Origin: Entoloma clypeatum
Taxonomy: Eukaryota > Basidiomycota > Agaricomycetes > Agaricales > Entolomataceae
Direction of reading: 5' to 3'
Length of the DNA stretch: 64,000 nucleotides
Assembly: GCA_963565915.1 (NCBI GenBank)
Contig: OY751485.1
Coordinates: 1,054,001 to 1,118,000, forward strand
The position numbers were made by a program, and so were the translations under genes. The notes under the pieces were generated by a model. That model did no database searches and was not told the origin of the DNA. It worked only from the letters and a program-made list of their open reading frames with translations. Shown piece after piece: positions 10,195 through 20,055 of this stretch. The stretch's first letter is position 1; each line of letters starts with the position of its first letter.

Positions 10195-11364
10195 GACCTA
10201 ACGATTTGCAGTGTTTCATATGTAGGGGAGTTTGTAGCGGTTTCGTGAAAATATCCGCCACCATGTCGGTTGTCGAGATCCAGGTTGTAGCAAAAGAGCT
10301 GGAGGATAACAGGTCGCGAATGGAGTGATGTCGCACATCAATATGTTTGGTTCGGGTTTGGATGGAGTCGGAGTTTGCGATAATGAGTGCACTCTGATTA
10401 TCGCACAGTATAGGAAATGGTCAGGGAATCGGTAGGTGCAAAATCGTGAGCAGTAGGCATAGCCAAATAGCCTCATGGAAGGCCCAAGTGAGAGCCAGAT
10501 ACTCGGCCTCAGTCGACGATAGGGCAACAGTCTTCTGTTTGCATGCCAACCAACAAACCAGGGAACCCCAGAGGAAGAAAGCAAAGCTGGAAACGCTGTG
10601 ACATGAAGCCTGATCAGAAGCCCAGTCGGCGTCAGAGTATCCACAATTATTTGGTATGAACATGGAGACAGGATTGCCGACGGGTTCGCGGTCAGAGTTA
10701 TATTCTAGTCTGAAATCAAGAGTCCCCAGTAGGTAGCGGAGAACGCCCTTAGCCATGAGTAAGTGAGCTCTTGTAGGGTTTGAATTGAACTGGCCGAGTG
10801 CACTTGCAGCATAGGCAATATCCGGATGTGTACAAATCACGAGATAGAGAAGGGAGCTGATGAGACGTTGGAAATTGACTTTGATCTTGTCGTCCGGGAT
10901 GTCTGGTAGCACGTTAGGTACAGGTGGGAGTTTGTGTAATGGGTGTCACAGAGGTACAGGAGAGAAATGAGTGTTCATGAGATTATGTGTCATGAGGAGG
11001 TTGACTATAAAAGGGCGCTGAGAGAGCCAAGTTTTCCGGTTGGGTTGATCGCGAATTATCTGAATACCCAGGTATAGGGAGGCCGGACCTTGGTCAATGA
11101 CTTCTAACCGCTTATTCATCTCGTGTAGAACCCAATAATAAAGCGGGAGAGAGTTAGTTCCGATTAGACCATCGTCGACATGTACAGGCATCAAAATCAT
11201 GAGATCTTCACCATTGACTGGCATGTTGATAGAGGGATCAGGAGGGGAGGACCATTGACCAATGAACATTGCATTGCATCATCGACTTTGCAATGAAACA
11301 AACCAATCTCTTTGAGAATGCTCCTGAGTAGCACATAGAACTTGTGCGAGGATTGCTGTAGACC
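10195..11364 (-). pseudogene. Copia-B RT C-terminal half and RNase H
   Basis: Starting at the Copia-A junction, the frame encodes QQSSHKFYVLLRSILKEIGL, the RT active-site block VHVDDGLIG, LYLGIQI, the SLLYLVICTHPDIAYAAS block, and RNase H motifs SDADWASD and LSSTEAEYLAL. After a frameshift near 10425 it continues with DNQSALIIAN and DMVADIFTKPL. Frames change near 10930 and 10425, so the pol is broken. Confidence 0.85.
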
Positions 11365-11369
11365 CTAGA

Positions 11370-11718
11370 TGTTGAACATATCGCCAGATATGTCGCACCA
11401 TGTGCTTGTCACAGGAAGTGACTATAAGTCACTATTACCATATATGTGAGTTTATGGTACAACCACGGACGAATGACTTGTTTATACATTGTTTGTACAA
11501 TGGTCCGTGCGCATATTGGATTAGTATAAATACCCATGTATTTAGTACGATGAATCCTAACTTCTTGAACACCCCAGTTCTCTGAGTTAACTAACCAGCT
11601 AGTATAGCTTCTAGATTCTCTATAGTTACTCTTAACCAGGTCAGTAGAGCTTCCACTATGCCTTCATACCGATACGTCTTGAGCGCCCTTTGGGCTGCCT
11701 ACGTCGGGTATTTCATTA
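11370..11718 (+). repeat. 5' LTR of Copia-A
   Basis: Starts TGTTGAACATATCGCC and ends ...TATTTCATTA, bounded on the left by CTAGA. It contains a TATA box and, near its end, the ATG of the upstream ORF (11658), so the 3' LTR carries the same start codon. Confidence 0.9.
11525..11532 (+). promoter_or_regulatory. TATA box of Copia-A LTR
   Basis: TATAAATA inside the LTR, about 130 bp upstream of the ATG at 11658, is a plausible U3 core promoter. The same site is present in the 3' LTR near 17931. Confidence 0.6.
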
Positions 11719-12494
11719 GGTTATGGGCCCCGGCCCTAGCGCCGCATGCTCTCAGTATCCTAGCATTTGCGCTACTATTGGCAGCATCCGCTTTGTATGC
11801 TGGCCTGGAGACTGGCTTCCTCAGCATCGAATACATCGAGCTCGATGGTTCCCTCGACGGTGAACCTCGAAGCATTCGAGGTATTGAATGTACCTTTCAA
11901 TGGGCCATTCTTGATCGATTGCTTGAGAGAATCCCTGTCACAATGATCGTATCACGAGAGCAAGTCCATATGGTGCCAACGGCACAGGGCTCAGTCCCTT
12001 CAGGTCTTGATGACAATGGACGCATCGTTGCTCGTTGCGGAGTGTGTCGACAACTCGTTGTTGACAGTCAGCATTGCCCGAGGCATTGCATAGACAACAC
12101 TACCTTTGACTACTCGTGTACTACGTGTGATGCAGGAGGAGCAAGGACTCGAGCTTTGAACCGCAGACGGCGTAATCGCCGTACTGAGGTACCTGTTACG
12201 GTACCTACCCAAGATGGAGATCCTACGGATCCTCCGCCCGTGTATGTTGATGATGGGACCATCCCTGAAGCACACGGCGCACCTCCTCTTTCGCCTCCGG
12301 CCCGACAAATTCGGTTGCCGGATAATGACCCCTTAATTGAGGCGGCGAACAGAGCGAATGAAGTCATGCTCCCTGTTCAGGGAGGATCTTGCACCTGTGG
12401 GCAACACAGCACTCAGGGTGCACATGACGATTGGGTAGAACTAGTGATGGCATTTCATATGCTACCACTAGACCAAACAGGGGACGAAGAATGA
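11658..12494 (+). CDS. Copia-A upstream ORF (ORF0): membrane-associated Cys-rich protein
   Basis: 278 aa; the start codon lies inside the 5' LTR, so the first 20 codons overlap the LTR and the next few the primer-binding site. Two hydrophobic segments (about residues 5-22 and 31-50) suggest a membrane hairpin or signal anchor. Residues 127-157 hold six Cys spaced C-x2-C-x9-C-x3-C-x9-C-x2-C, a likely zinc site. A basic patch follows (RRRRNRR, 169-175), then a Pro-rich stretch with PPVY (193-196), which matches the PPxY motif bound by Nedd4-type WW domains. The C-terminus has C-x-C at 245-247 and an acidic tail. It precedes gag-pol in the same orientation. I know of no family for it, and copia elements normally have a single gag-pol frame. 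It could act in particle assembly or membrane targeting, or be intronic in the gag-pol mRNA. Confidence 0.75.
   Translation: MPSYRYVLSALWAAYVGYFIRLWAPALAPHALSILAFALLLAASALYAGLETGFLSIEYIELDGSLDGEPRSIRGIECTFQWAILDRLLERIPVTMIVSREQVHMVPTAQGSVPSGLDDNGRIVARCGVCRQLVVDSQHCPRHCIDNTTFDYSCTTCDAGGARTRALNRRRRNRRTEVPVTVPTQDGDPTDPPPVYVDDGTIPEAHGAPPLSPPARQIRLPDNDPLIEAANRANEVMLPVQGGSCTCGQHSTQGAHDDWVELVMAFHMLPLDQTGDEE
11719..11730 (+). promoter_or_regulatory. Primer-binding site of Copia-A (initiator-Met tRNA internal fragment)
   Basis: GGTTATGGGCCC directly follows the 5' LTR. It is the reverse complement of the anticodon stem-loop of eukaryotic initiator tRNA-Met (GGGCCCATAACC, with CAU anticodon), not of its 3' acceptor end. 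Priming by an internal or half tRNA-iMet fragment is known for Drosophila copia. A related GGTTATGAGCCC follows the other copia LTR at 58685. Confidence 0.7.
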
Positions 12495-12551
12495 TGACCG
12501 ACAAGGCAGCTCGTCTATTTATTTTTCTGATGCGCTTTTTCGGAAAAACAC

Positions 12552-15500
12552 ATGCTGATTCTATTTATGTTTCGCAGCATCATCATGTCCTCAAACTCCA
12601 AACTCGACCTCGCTTCTTCCGTTCCCAAGCTCACCACCACCAACTTCTCCATCTATCAGGAGAAGATGAGCGCCTACCTTAAGGCAGCTAAAGTGTGGAG
12701 GATCGTCACCGGCGACAAAAAGTTCCCGGCTGACCCCAAAGAGACAGATTTCCAAGACAAGTTAAACACTTGGCATGAGCAGGACGATCAGGCCCAAGGC
12801 CTTATTCAGATGTCCATTTCGGACTCTCTTGTCCATCACATCAAGGGAGCTAAAACCTCCAAGGAGATGTGGGACCTGATCGCCACGAAACTGTCCACGG
12901 TCGGTCCGTCCACCGTCTTTGCTGATTTCCAGCAACTCCTCCGCACCTCTCTTTCTCCCGCCGATCCTTTATCTGGCATCGATAAGATGCAGACCCTTTT
13001 CCAACGACTCGAGCATAACCATATAGACATCCCCAAGTTCGTTCGGATCATGATGATCCTGAATGGACTGCCTCAAGGCTATGATGGTCTAGTGCACAGC
13101 ATCCTCTTTGATGCGGTACACTATGTGGCGCCTGGCGGCAATCAGTCCACAGTACTCGAAATCGGGAAGGTAATCGAGCAAATACGCTCGGAATACTTCC
13201 GTAAAAACCCGCACGCTCCACAGTCCCAAGGAGGTGCTCACGCGAATAAAATTTCTGCGGTAAAACGCGCTCGGCCCAACCCCCCGAAGTACCAGCCTCG
13301 CACTGGACCCTCTCAGGGATCTTCGGAAGGACCGGCTGCTAACCAGCAGCATTCGCATCAGCACTCCAAGCCCTGGAAAGGCAAGGGACGTGGGACTTCC
13401 GCTGGGAAGACCAAGGGCAAAGGACCCTGGAAAGGTAAAGAGAAGGCGCATTTTGCCTCCTCTGCCATGGATAGCGCCCCTGATGGGCAGCTTCCAATCC
13501 AGACCTTACCCAACACGGTCATTTACGGAAATGGGTCTATCTTCACTCCGCACCCCTCATCATCCACCGACTGGAGGATTAGGAACAACCAATCGCTTGC
13601 GATCGGTAACATTCCTGGCCCAGGCCCTTTCACGGACCTGGATGGAGCGCGCACACTGGCTAACAGCATTGGTGTCCCTCCAACAGCGCAGAATCTGACT
13701 CGCCTCGTCGATGTCCCCGCACTTCAACGTAATGAAGCTGCGACGTCAAGGCCGCTCTCAGCGCCTCCGACAATGGACCCCCGGAATCACCGCATTCCGG
13801 TTTTCGAAGAGACACCGAGTAGAATCAGCTGGGCCGATGAGATGGATACAGAAGACATAGCCCCCACCATAAGGGGCTACTACGATGAAGGATACGTCAA
13901 CGACTATATGGAGTATGAAGTTTCCCGTGGTGATGGAAACAACGACGACATGGGGTACGTTTCACATTCAACAGCACGTACAATGCAGTTAACAAATACT
14001 TCACAGAAGCCTCTTTGGAGACGAGTGAATGGACGGCGGTCCAATGTATTTATATCACCTGCTGTACACGCGCTTATAGCGCAAATAAATTCTCATTATG
14101 CGAATTGTGCTGAATGTAAGAAACAGAATCAATCCAATTGGATTCTTGATTCAGGTGCATCTTTGCACTTTACTTATGATATCAATGATTTCATTGAGTA
14201 TACCCCACTCAAAGATCGTCAATCTGTGCAAATTGCACAGAAAGGTCACACTATTCAAATCCTTGGACAAGGAACGGTGTTGATTAATCACACCATCAAG
14301 AAAAACGGGCGAGAACAAAATAAAATAACTCGTCTATCACCCGTTTATTATATACCAGATTTAGACGTTCGTCTTTTATCTGTAGGCGAGATCCTTAAAC
14401 AAGGAAATGAAATTAGCGGACGATTTGGTTCGATCGCGCTAAAGACCAATTCAGGTCTTCCTTTGTTTATGTGTTATCCTCATAAGGCAAATGAATCGAT
14501 TTATTGGCTAAATGCCACGATCATTAAAGAGGAACGAATACACTTGGTTAGTCTTAGTGTCTCACAATCTGTTGATTATGACACCTGGCACAAGCGATTC
14601 GGACACCCTTCACATGAAGTACTACGACATGCTTCTAAACATGTCAAAGGTTTCAATGGAGTGGACAAACCGTCCACTGAGCGACCCTGCAAAGGATGCG
14701 CTCTTGGAAAGATGCCTTCAAAATCTTTCCCACCATCTCAGACACGCGCTAAAGCACCTCTTGAGCTAATCCATTCGGATTTAAAGCAATTCAAGAAGGC
14801 GACTTATAGCAAATATAATTATTATATCAGCTTTGTTGATGACTACACGTCACATGCCTGGATCTCTTTATTGAGACTAAAATCCGATGCACACTCTGCA
14901 CTTCGTGATTTTAATGCCATGGTTAAAAACCAATTCAATACGACAATTAAAACTTGGCGTTTTGATGGCGGCGGTGAGTTTGTCCCTTTCCAAGCAGATA
15001 TGCGTGAGATGGGAATCCAGGGTGAAGTTACTGTGCCGCACCAACCACAACAAAACGGTCGCGCGGAACGCTTTAACAGAACTTTAATGGATAAAGCACT
15101 TGCTATATTGCATGATGCTTGCCTACCCGAAATATGGATTCAATTTGCGGTAGAACATGCACTTCACTTGTATAACCGAACTCCATTGAAAAGACATGGA
15201 TGGCTTACTCCGTATGAGTCCCTTAAAAAGGAAAAGCCTGATGTGTCGAACCTACACGTTTTTGGATGTGGTGCTTACGTCTTTCTTCCAAAAGAAATTC
15301 GTACTACCACCGCTAAATCCGAGCTGATGATCTTCATCGGATTTAAAACTGGAACTAAAGGTTACCGGTTTATGCGGATACCAAACAACGTAGTCTTCAT
15401 AGGTGTCACAGCAATGTTTGATGAACAGCTGTTCCCAAAATGTTCTACAATGAACAAAATACCTTCGATAACACAATACCATGATCCAACATCAGACGAT

Positions 15501-17768
15501 ATGGGAAACGATGATGCAAATGGACATGATGGCCCGTCTGTTTTACCAACCGACGATTTCCATTCGGAAAACAATGATGCACATGGTCCTGGCGGTTCAC
15601 GTTACCCGTTTAATCCAGGAAACCATGATGACAATCATAACCTCCCTGATACAAATAGCGACCAGACTGGTCAGCTTCCCGAAGGTTCCAGTCAGACTTC
15701 TGATGGAACAAACAGACAGGACACCGCTGAGAATCAGCAGTGGGTTCCCCGGACTCGCAATCCAGGGAAACGTGTGCGCACAGATGCGCCAAACGATGAT
15801 CATACCTTACCAGGAGATTATCGCCCACAAACTGATCGTCCTCGTCGTACTCGGGTTATACCCCAGCGTCCTGGAAATGTTTACGGGAACAACCCGGCTG
15901 AGGCCTTGCGTCAAAATCAGCGTGATTGGAGCAGAACCGTTCAGGAGGATTCACGGCGATACACCTATAATCCCCGATCGGAAACCAGACCCCAGCAATC
16001 TGGTGCTGTTCCATCAACTAGCTCCGCTGATCCTCAGATGTATCAGAACAATTCCAATCCGAATCCGGATATAGATATGGAGGAATTACTCTATATTAGG
16101 GAAGGGGGAGGACAGTCACAAATGCTTGCGCACTTGCTATCTAAAGCAATCCCTGCATATGACGAAATTCCACAAGACCCAAAGTCTTGGCAAATGAAGG
16201 ACATAAATAAGCTACCTGAAAAGGAAAAGCTTGAATGGAAAGCAGCATGCCGTGAGGAACTAGAAGCCCTCCGGAAGCGCAATGTCTTTAAGTTGGTTGA
16301 CCTGCCTAAAGGTCGTAAAACCATCAGAAATCGATGGGTATTCGACGTCAAAACTGACGGACGAAAGAAGGCACGACTCGTTGCCAAGGGTTTCTCACAG
16401 ATCGAGGGTATCGATTTTGATGAGATCTTCTCACCTGTGATACGTTTCGAGACTATCCGAATCCTCTTCGCCGTAGCTGCGCTTGAAGGATGGGTGATTG
16501 AAGGAGTAGATGTCAAATCAGCTTTTCTCTATGGAGAGCTCGATGAGGAAATCTATATGAATCAACCCGAAGGCTTTGTTGTCAAAGGCCAAGAACGGAA
16601 GGTCATCCGTTTATTAAAAGCACTCTATGGCCTAAAGCAGGCTGCGAGAGCGTGGTGGATCGCGCTCAATGCATCAATGGAGAAGCTAGGTTTTACTCGA
16701 TGTAGAACTGACTCAGGCGTCTTTGTTTACCACAACAAACAATCAGGTGATTTGATAATCGCTTTGATCTATGTTGATGATGGCCTGTTCATGGGATCAA
16801 ACCCAGATCTTGTTCGCAAGATAAAATCTGACTTTAAAAATAAATGGGAAAGTCGTGATCTTGGTATTGCTAAAGAATTCTTGCGTATGAGGATACGACA
16901 AGATTCAGAAAAGCAGATCGTAACAATCGATCAGTCAGAATACCTAAAGAAGATCATTAAGCGCTTTGGCTTAGAAAATGCAAAGGCTGCTGACACTCCA
17001 CTCCCAAAGGGTTATTACCCTGCACCAAATGAGGGGGAGGTGGATCCCACACTCAGAACAAGGTACCAAATGATCATTGGATCGTTGTTGTACTTGTCCA
17101 TTGGAACGAGACCGGACATTGCTTTTGCAGTTGCAAAAATGTCACAAATGTCTGCAAACCCTTCCAAAGAGCATGAGAAATACGCTCTACGGATTGTCAG
17201 ATATCTTGTCGGTACTCAAGACTACTCTATAATCTATGATGGTCGATCCAAGGCTTCTTTTGAAGCATGGACAGATTCAGACTGGGCATCAGACCCATCT
17301 GATAGAAAATCCCAATCGGGATATTTCCTTAAGCTTGCAGGAGGACTTGTTCTTTGGAAAAGTCGCAAGCAAAAGACAGTGGCACATTCGTCCACTGAGG
17401 CGGAAATGATTGCTGCCAGTGAATGTTCGCGAGAATGCGAATGGGTTACTCATCTCTTCAAAGAGCTTGGACTACAGGACATTACCAAAATGCCGTTCCA
17501 TGTAGATAACCAAGGCGCGATTTTCAATGCGCAAAACCCAGTCACTGAAGGCAGAACCAAACATATAGCAATCCATCACTTTGCTATACGCGATAGAGTT
17601 CAAGATGGATTGATCGAACCACGGTTCGTTCCGGGAACAGAGAATCCGGCTGATATGTTTACCAAGCCACTTGGTCGCCAGGAATTTGAGAAATTCCGTG
17701 CTCTACTTCGGATGAAGTTTAAAGAGCCTTATACTCCACTTACGAAACCTACCCGGGATTCTAAGTGA
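12552..17768 (+). CDS. Copia-A Gag-Pol polyprotein
   Basis: 1738 codons from the first ATG; the ATG at 12585 (MSSNSKLDL) is the more typical Gag start. Gag (about 12-240, UBN2-like) is followed by a Gly/Lys/Trp-rich basic region (about 270-300) where a CCHC knuckle would be expected; none is seen. Aspartic protease: WILDSGAS near residue 531. Integrase: HHCC finger (WHKRFGH ... C-x2-C, about 677-720) and a DDE core with HSDLK (about 740), FDGGGEF and NGRAERFN. RT: VKSAFLYGELDEEIYMNQPEGF region (about 1320) and YVDDGLFMG (about 1406). RNase H: TDSDWASD, STEAEM (about 1615), VDNQGAIF. Gag, PR, IN, RT, RH is copia order. No stop or frameshift. It copies the element RNA into DNA and integrates it. 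Confidence 0.95.
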   Translation: MLILFMFRSIIMSSNSKLDLASSVPKLTTTNFSIYQEKMSAYLKAAKVWRIVTGDKKFPADPKETDFQDKLNTWHEQDDQAQGLIQMSISDSLVHHIKGAKTSKEMWDLIATKLSTVGPSTVFADFQQLLRTSLSPADPLSGIDKMQTLFQRLEHNHIDIPKFVRIMMILNGLPQGYDGLVHSILFDAVHYVAPGGNQSTVLEIGKVIEQIRSEYFRKNPHAPQSQGGAHANKISAVKRARPNPPKYQPRTGPSQGSSEGPAANQQHSHQHSKPWKGKGRGTSAGKTKGKGPWKGKEKAHFASSAMDSAPDGQLPIQTLPNTVIYGNGSIFTPHPSSSTDWRIRNNQSLAIGNIPGPGPFTDLDGARTLANSIGVPPTAQNLTRLVDVPALQRNEAATSRPLSAPPTMDPRNHRIPVFEETPSRISWADEMDTEDIAPTIRGYYDEGYVNDYMEYEVSRGDGNNDDMGYVSHSTARTMQLTNTSQKPLWRRVNGRRSNVFISPAVHALIAQINSHYANCAECKKQNQSNWILDSGASLHFTYDINDFIEYTPLKDRQSVQIAQKGHTIQILGQGTVLINHTIKKNGREQNKITRLSPVYYIPDLDVRLLSVGEILKQGNEISGRFGSIALKTNSGLPLFMCYPHKANESIYWLNATIIKEERIHLVSLSVSQSVDYDTWHKRFGHPSHEVLRHASKHVKGFNGVDKPSTERPCKGCALGKMPSKSFPPSQTRAKAPLELIHSDLKQFKKATYSKYNYYISFVDDYTSHAWISLLRLKSDAHSALRDFNAMVKNQFNTTIKTWRFDGGGEFVPFQADMREMGIQGEVTVPHQPQQNGRAERFNRTLMDKALAILHDACLPEIWIQFAVEHALHLYNRTPLKRHGWLTPYESLKKEKPDVSNLHVFGCGAYVFLPKEIRTTTAKSELMIFIGFKTGTKGYRFMRIPNNVVFIGVTAMFDEQLFPKCSTMNKIPSITQYHDPTSDDMGNDDANGHDGPSVLPTDDFHSENNDAHGPGGSRYPFNPGNHDDNHNLPDTNSDQTGQLPEGSSQTSDGTNRQDTAENQQWVPRTRNPGKRVRTDAPNDDHTLPGDYRPQTDRPRRTRVIPQRPGNVYGNNPAEALRQNQRDWSRTVQEDSRRYTYNPRSETRPQQSGAVPSTSSADPQMYQNNSNPNPDIDMEELLYIREGGGQSQMLAHLLSKAIPAYDEIPQDPKSWQMKDINKLPEKEKLEWKAACREELEALRKRNVFKLVDLPKGRKTIRNRWVFDVKTDGRKKARLVAKGFSQIEGIDFDEIFSPVIRFETIRILFAVAALEGWVIEGVDVKSAFLYGELDEEIYMNQPEGFVVKGQERKVIRLLKALYGLKQAARAWWIALNASMEKLGFTRCRTDSGVFVYHNKQSGDLIIALIYVDDGLFMGSNPDLVRKIKSDFKNKWESRDLGIAKEFLRMRIRQDSEKQIVTIDQSEYLKKIIKRFGLENAKAADTPLPKGYYPAPNEGEVDPTLRTRYQMIIGSLLYLSIGTRPDIAFAVAKMSQMSANPSKEHEKYALRIVRYLVGTQDYSIIYDGRSKASFEAWTDSDWASDPSDRKSQSGYFLKLAGGLVLWKSRKQKTVAHSSTEAEMIAASECSRECEWVTHLFKELGLQDITKMPFHVDNQGAIFNAQNPVTEGRTKHIAIHHFAIRDRVQDGLIEPRFVPGTENPADMFTKPLGRQEFEKFRALLRMKFKEPYTPLTKPTRDSK
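12555..12577 (+). promoter_or_regulatory. Candidate 3' splice site just upstream of Copia-A gag
   Basis: A branch-like CTGAT (12555-12559) is followed 18 nt later by TTTCGCAG (ends 12577), 8 nt before the MSSNSK ATG at 12585. This would let a spliced RNA skip ORF0 and place gag near the cap. The donor is not identified. Confidence 0.4.
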
Positions 17769-17775
17769 GGGGGAG

Positions 17776-18124
17776 TGTTGAACATATCGCCAGATATGTC
17801 GCACCATGTGCTTGTCACAGGAAGTGACTATAAGTCACTATTACCATATATGTGAGTTTATGGTACAACCACGGACGAATGACTTGTTTATACATTGTTT
17901 GTACAATGGTCCGTGCGCATATTGGATTAGTATAAATACCCATGTATTTAGTACGATGAATCCTAACTTCTTGAACACCCCAGTTCTCTGAGTTAACTAA
18001 CCAGCTAGTATAGCTTCTAGATTCTCTATAGTTACTCTTAACCAGGTCAGTAGAGCTTCCACTATGCCTTCATACCGATACGTCTTGAGCGCCCTTTGGG
18101 CTGCCTACGTCGGGTATTTCATTA
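17776..18124 (+). repeat. 3' LTR of Copia-A
   Basis: Same length (349 bp) and apparently the same sequence as the 5' LTR, followed by the duplicated CTAGA at 18125-18129. It carries the duplicate ATG of ORF0 near its end. Confidence 0.92.
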
Positions 18125-19874
18125 CTAGATAGCCCTCAGGACAAGCATAGCATTGTCGCCCAGTTCCGCATCTGGAAGCACGAAGCCACCAGGCATGGTC
18201 TTGCAATAAATGACATGGGAGAGCAGCGCATGGAGGAATGCGGTTTTGACATTGTAGGTAAGAAGATGCCAGTCGTGCTTTGTTGCATATGCAACAACCA
18301 CATGGATAGTTGTGAGCTTCGCGACAGGTGCATACGTTTCACCAAAGTCTTCCAGGCACTGGCTGAAACCTTGAGCGACCAACCGAGCCTTCTCCTTGCC
18401 ATGAATGATCATTCCATCCAGGTTATACTTGTAGTTGTAAACCCAACGTACACCAATCGCCTTCCGACCAGTAGGCAGTTTTGTAGATTTGAAAATGCCA
18501 TGACCGACAAGGCTGTCATATTCCTGCTTCATCGCCTCTCGCCACACATCAGCGCCCGGCCGCGCCATAGCTTCCCTGTAATTGTCTGGAGGTTTTGACA
18601 GGTCAAATGTGCGTGGTAGTTGAAGAGGATCGGGCCAATTTGAGAAGCAAAGATGTTCCATGAGTACGTTCAGTTCTTGTGAGGATAGATCATCCTTGGC
18701 CTCCAAACCATCAGGAGCAGGAAAATTCAACACCACCAACAACATAGAGAAGTCATCCACAGCCGCTAGGCCCTGCTGTAGAGGCTCATCAACATCACCC
18801 CCATCAGGCACACCCCCACAGCAAGACCTGAGCATAGCAAGGTGTTCATCCCAAGCACATATTGCTTCCACATAAACCATCTCTTCTCTGTCACTCCATG
18901 AACGCGCCACGGTTGAGTCCACAACTGGGGCATCCAATTTTATGGTACTAGCCACCATAGGCACCGTAGGAGCAGGTGCGCAACATAAAGCACCATGGAT
19001 GTTCTTGTTGAACACCACATCTCTCGAGAAATGATAAGCCCCATCAATAGCCTGCACACGATGTCCCACTCTATCTTCCTCATAGCCAACCAAAATCACC
19101 TCATAATGCCTCGGGCCACCTTTTGTACGGAGTTCAGGAGGTATAATAGGAAAGCATTGGCACCCCCATACATGAAGGTGCAAGAGATCGGGCTTCTCTT
19201 GTTTAAACATCTCGTAGGGAGTAATGTTCGCAGGAAGAGTCGACGTGGGCAGGCAATTGCATAGGTATTGTCCCATAAGTGCAGTGTCACCCAGAAATTG
19301 GTCAGGCAGTCCTGAATCTGCGAGGAGGGCTTGCGCCGTGTCTTCTATCATCTGGTTATAACGTTCTGCTCTTCCATTTTGCACATGGGCATATGGCACC
19401 GTAACTTGTAATGCAATCCCTTGGGTCCTGAAGTGAGCGCCCAGCCATCCTTTAACAAACTCCTTGGCACCATCACAGCATACTGCCTTCATCACACAAC
19501 CCGTCTGGCACTTGAGCTTCGCTTCTGTCTCCATGTAGCATTCATAAACGAGGTCCTTCGTCTTGAGCAGGTAGGTAAAACCCCAGTGCATGTGATGGTC
19601 ATGGATACTGAAGATATAGCGCTCCCCATGAGACATGAGTGTCAGGAATGGCCCAATAAGGTCCAGGTGTAGTAGGTCCCCTGGGTTTACTATGTCAGGA
19701 GAGTTCTGTGAGTAAGGCCGCTGTGGATACTTTCCAATAATACATGAAAGGCAATGAAGATGGCGAAATGGTCCTGTAAATGTGATGCCCCTCGCAAAAT
19801 CCTTTGTCAAAACGTCCCGAGTTGAATCCATCCTGAGGTGGCCAAAATGCCGATGCTCAGAGATCAATTCCTCG
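18125..19874 (-). pseudogene. Copia-B integrase and N-terminal RT
   Basis: One open frame of 580 codons from the Ngaro junction to the Copia-A junction. Integrase finger: H(R)HFGHLRMD ... HCLSCIIGK. Integrase core: LHLDLIGPF, CDGAKEF, VQNGRAERYNQ. RT: WREAMKQEYDSL, GVRWVYNYKY, KEKARLVAQGFSQ, VKTAFLHALL (usual VKTAFLNG-type block), GGFVLPD. It reads into LVLRAI and stops in the CTAGA duplication; the frame resumes at 11364. No premature stop lies inside this piece. Confidence 0.9.
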
Positions 19875-19983
19875 CATGATTGAGTGAAGTCTTTGGCACG
19901 TCACGTGGATGCACCATTGGCTCTCACATCCTTGCTGCATCCACGTTCCCGGCTCACTGGGCTATGAAAGCCCAGAGTTTTCG
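19875..19983 (+). repeat. Ngaro split direct repeat A1
   Basis: 109 bp starting CATGATTGAGTGAAGTC and ending GAGTTTTCG. It recurs with few changes at 34185-34293 (A2). Confidence 0.85.
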
Positions 19984-20055
19984 TGCTGCAGACCATATCT
20001 TTCTTTTCTTTCTTTCTTTCCTTCACCCAGTCATTCCTTTATAACACTTTCCGAC

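Larger units (their letters stand above)
11370..18124 (+). mobile_element. Copia-A: complete Ty1/copia retrotransposon with an extra 5' ORF
   Basis: Two 349-bp LTRs (11370-11718 and 17776-18124) look identical on inspection. The element is flanked by the 5-bp duplication CTAGA (11365-11369, 18125-18129) inside the RT of Copia-B. It has a primer site just inside the 5' LTR, a purine tract (AAGTGAGGGGGAG) before the 3' LTR, an intact 1738-codon gag-pol and an intact 278-codon upstream ORF. Identical LTRs and intact frames point to a very recent insertion and possible present activity. Confidence 0.93.

Noticed and set aside
11400..11585. 61-codon frame, repeated at 17806-17991
   Set aside because: It lies inside the Copia-A LTR, which explains the duplication. 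No evidence of a product.
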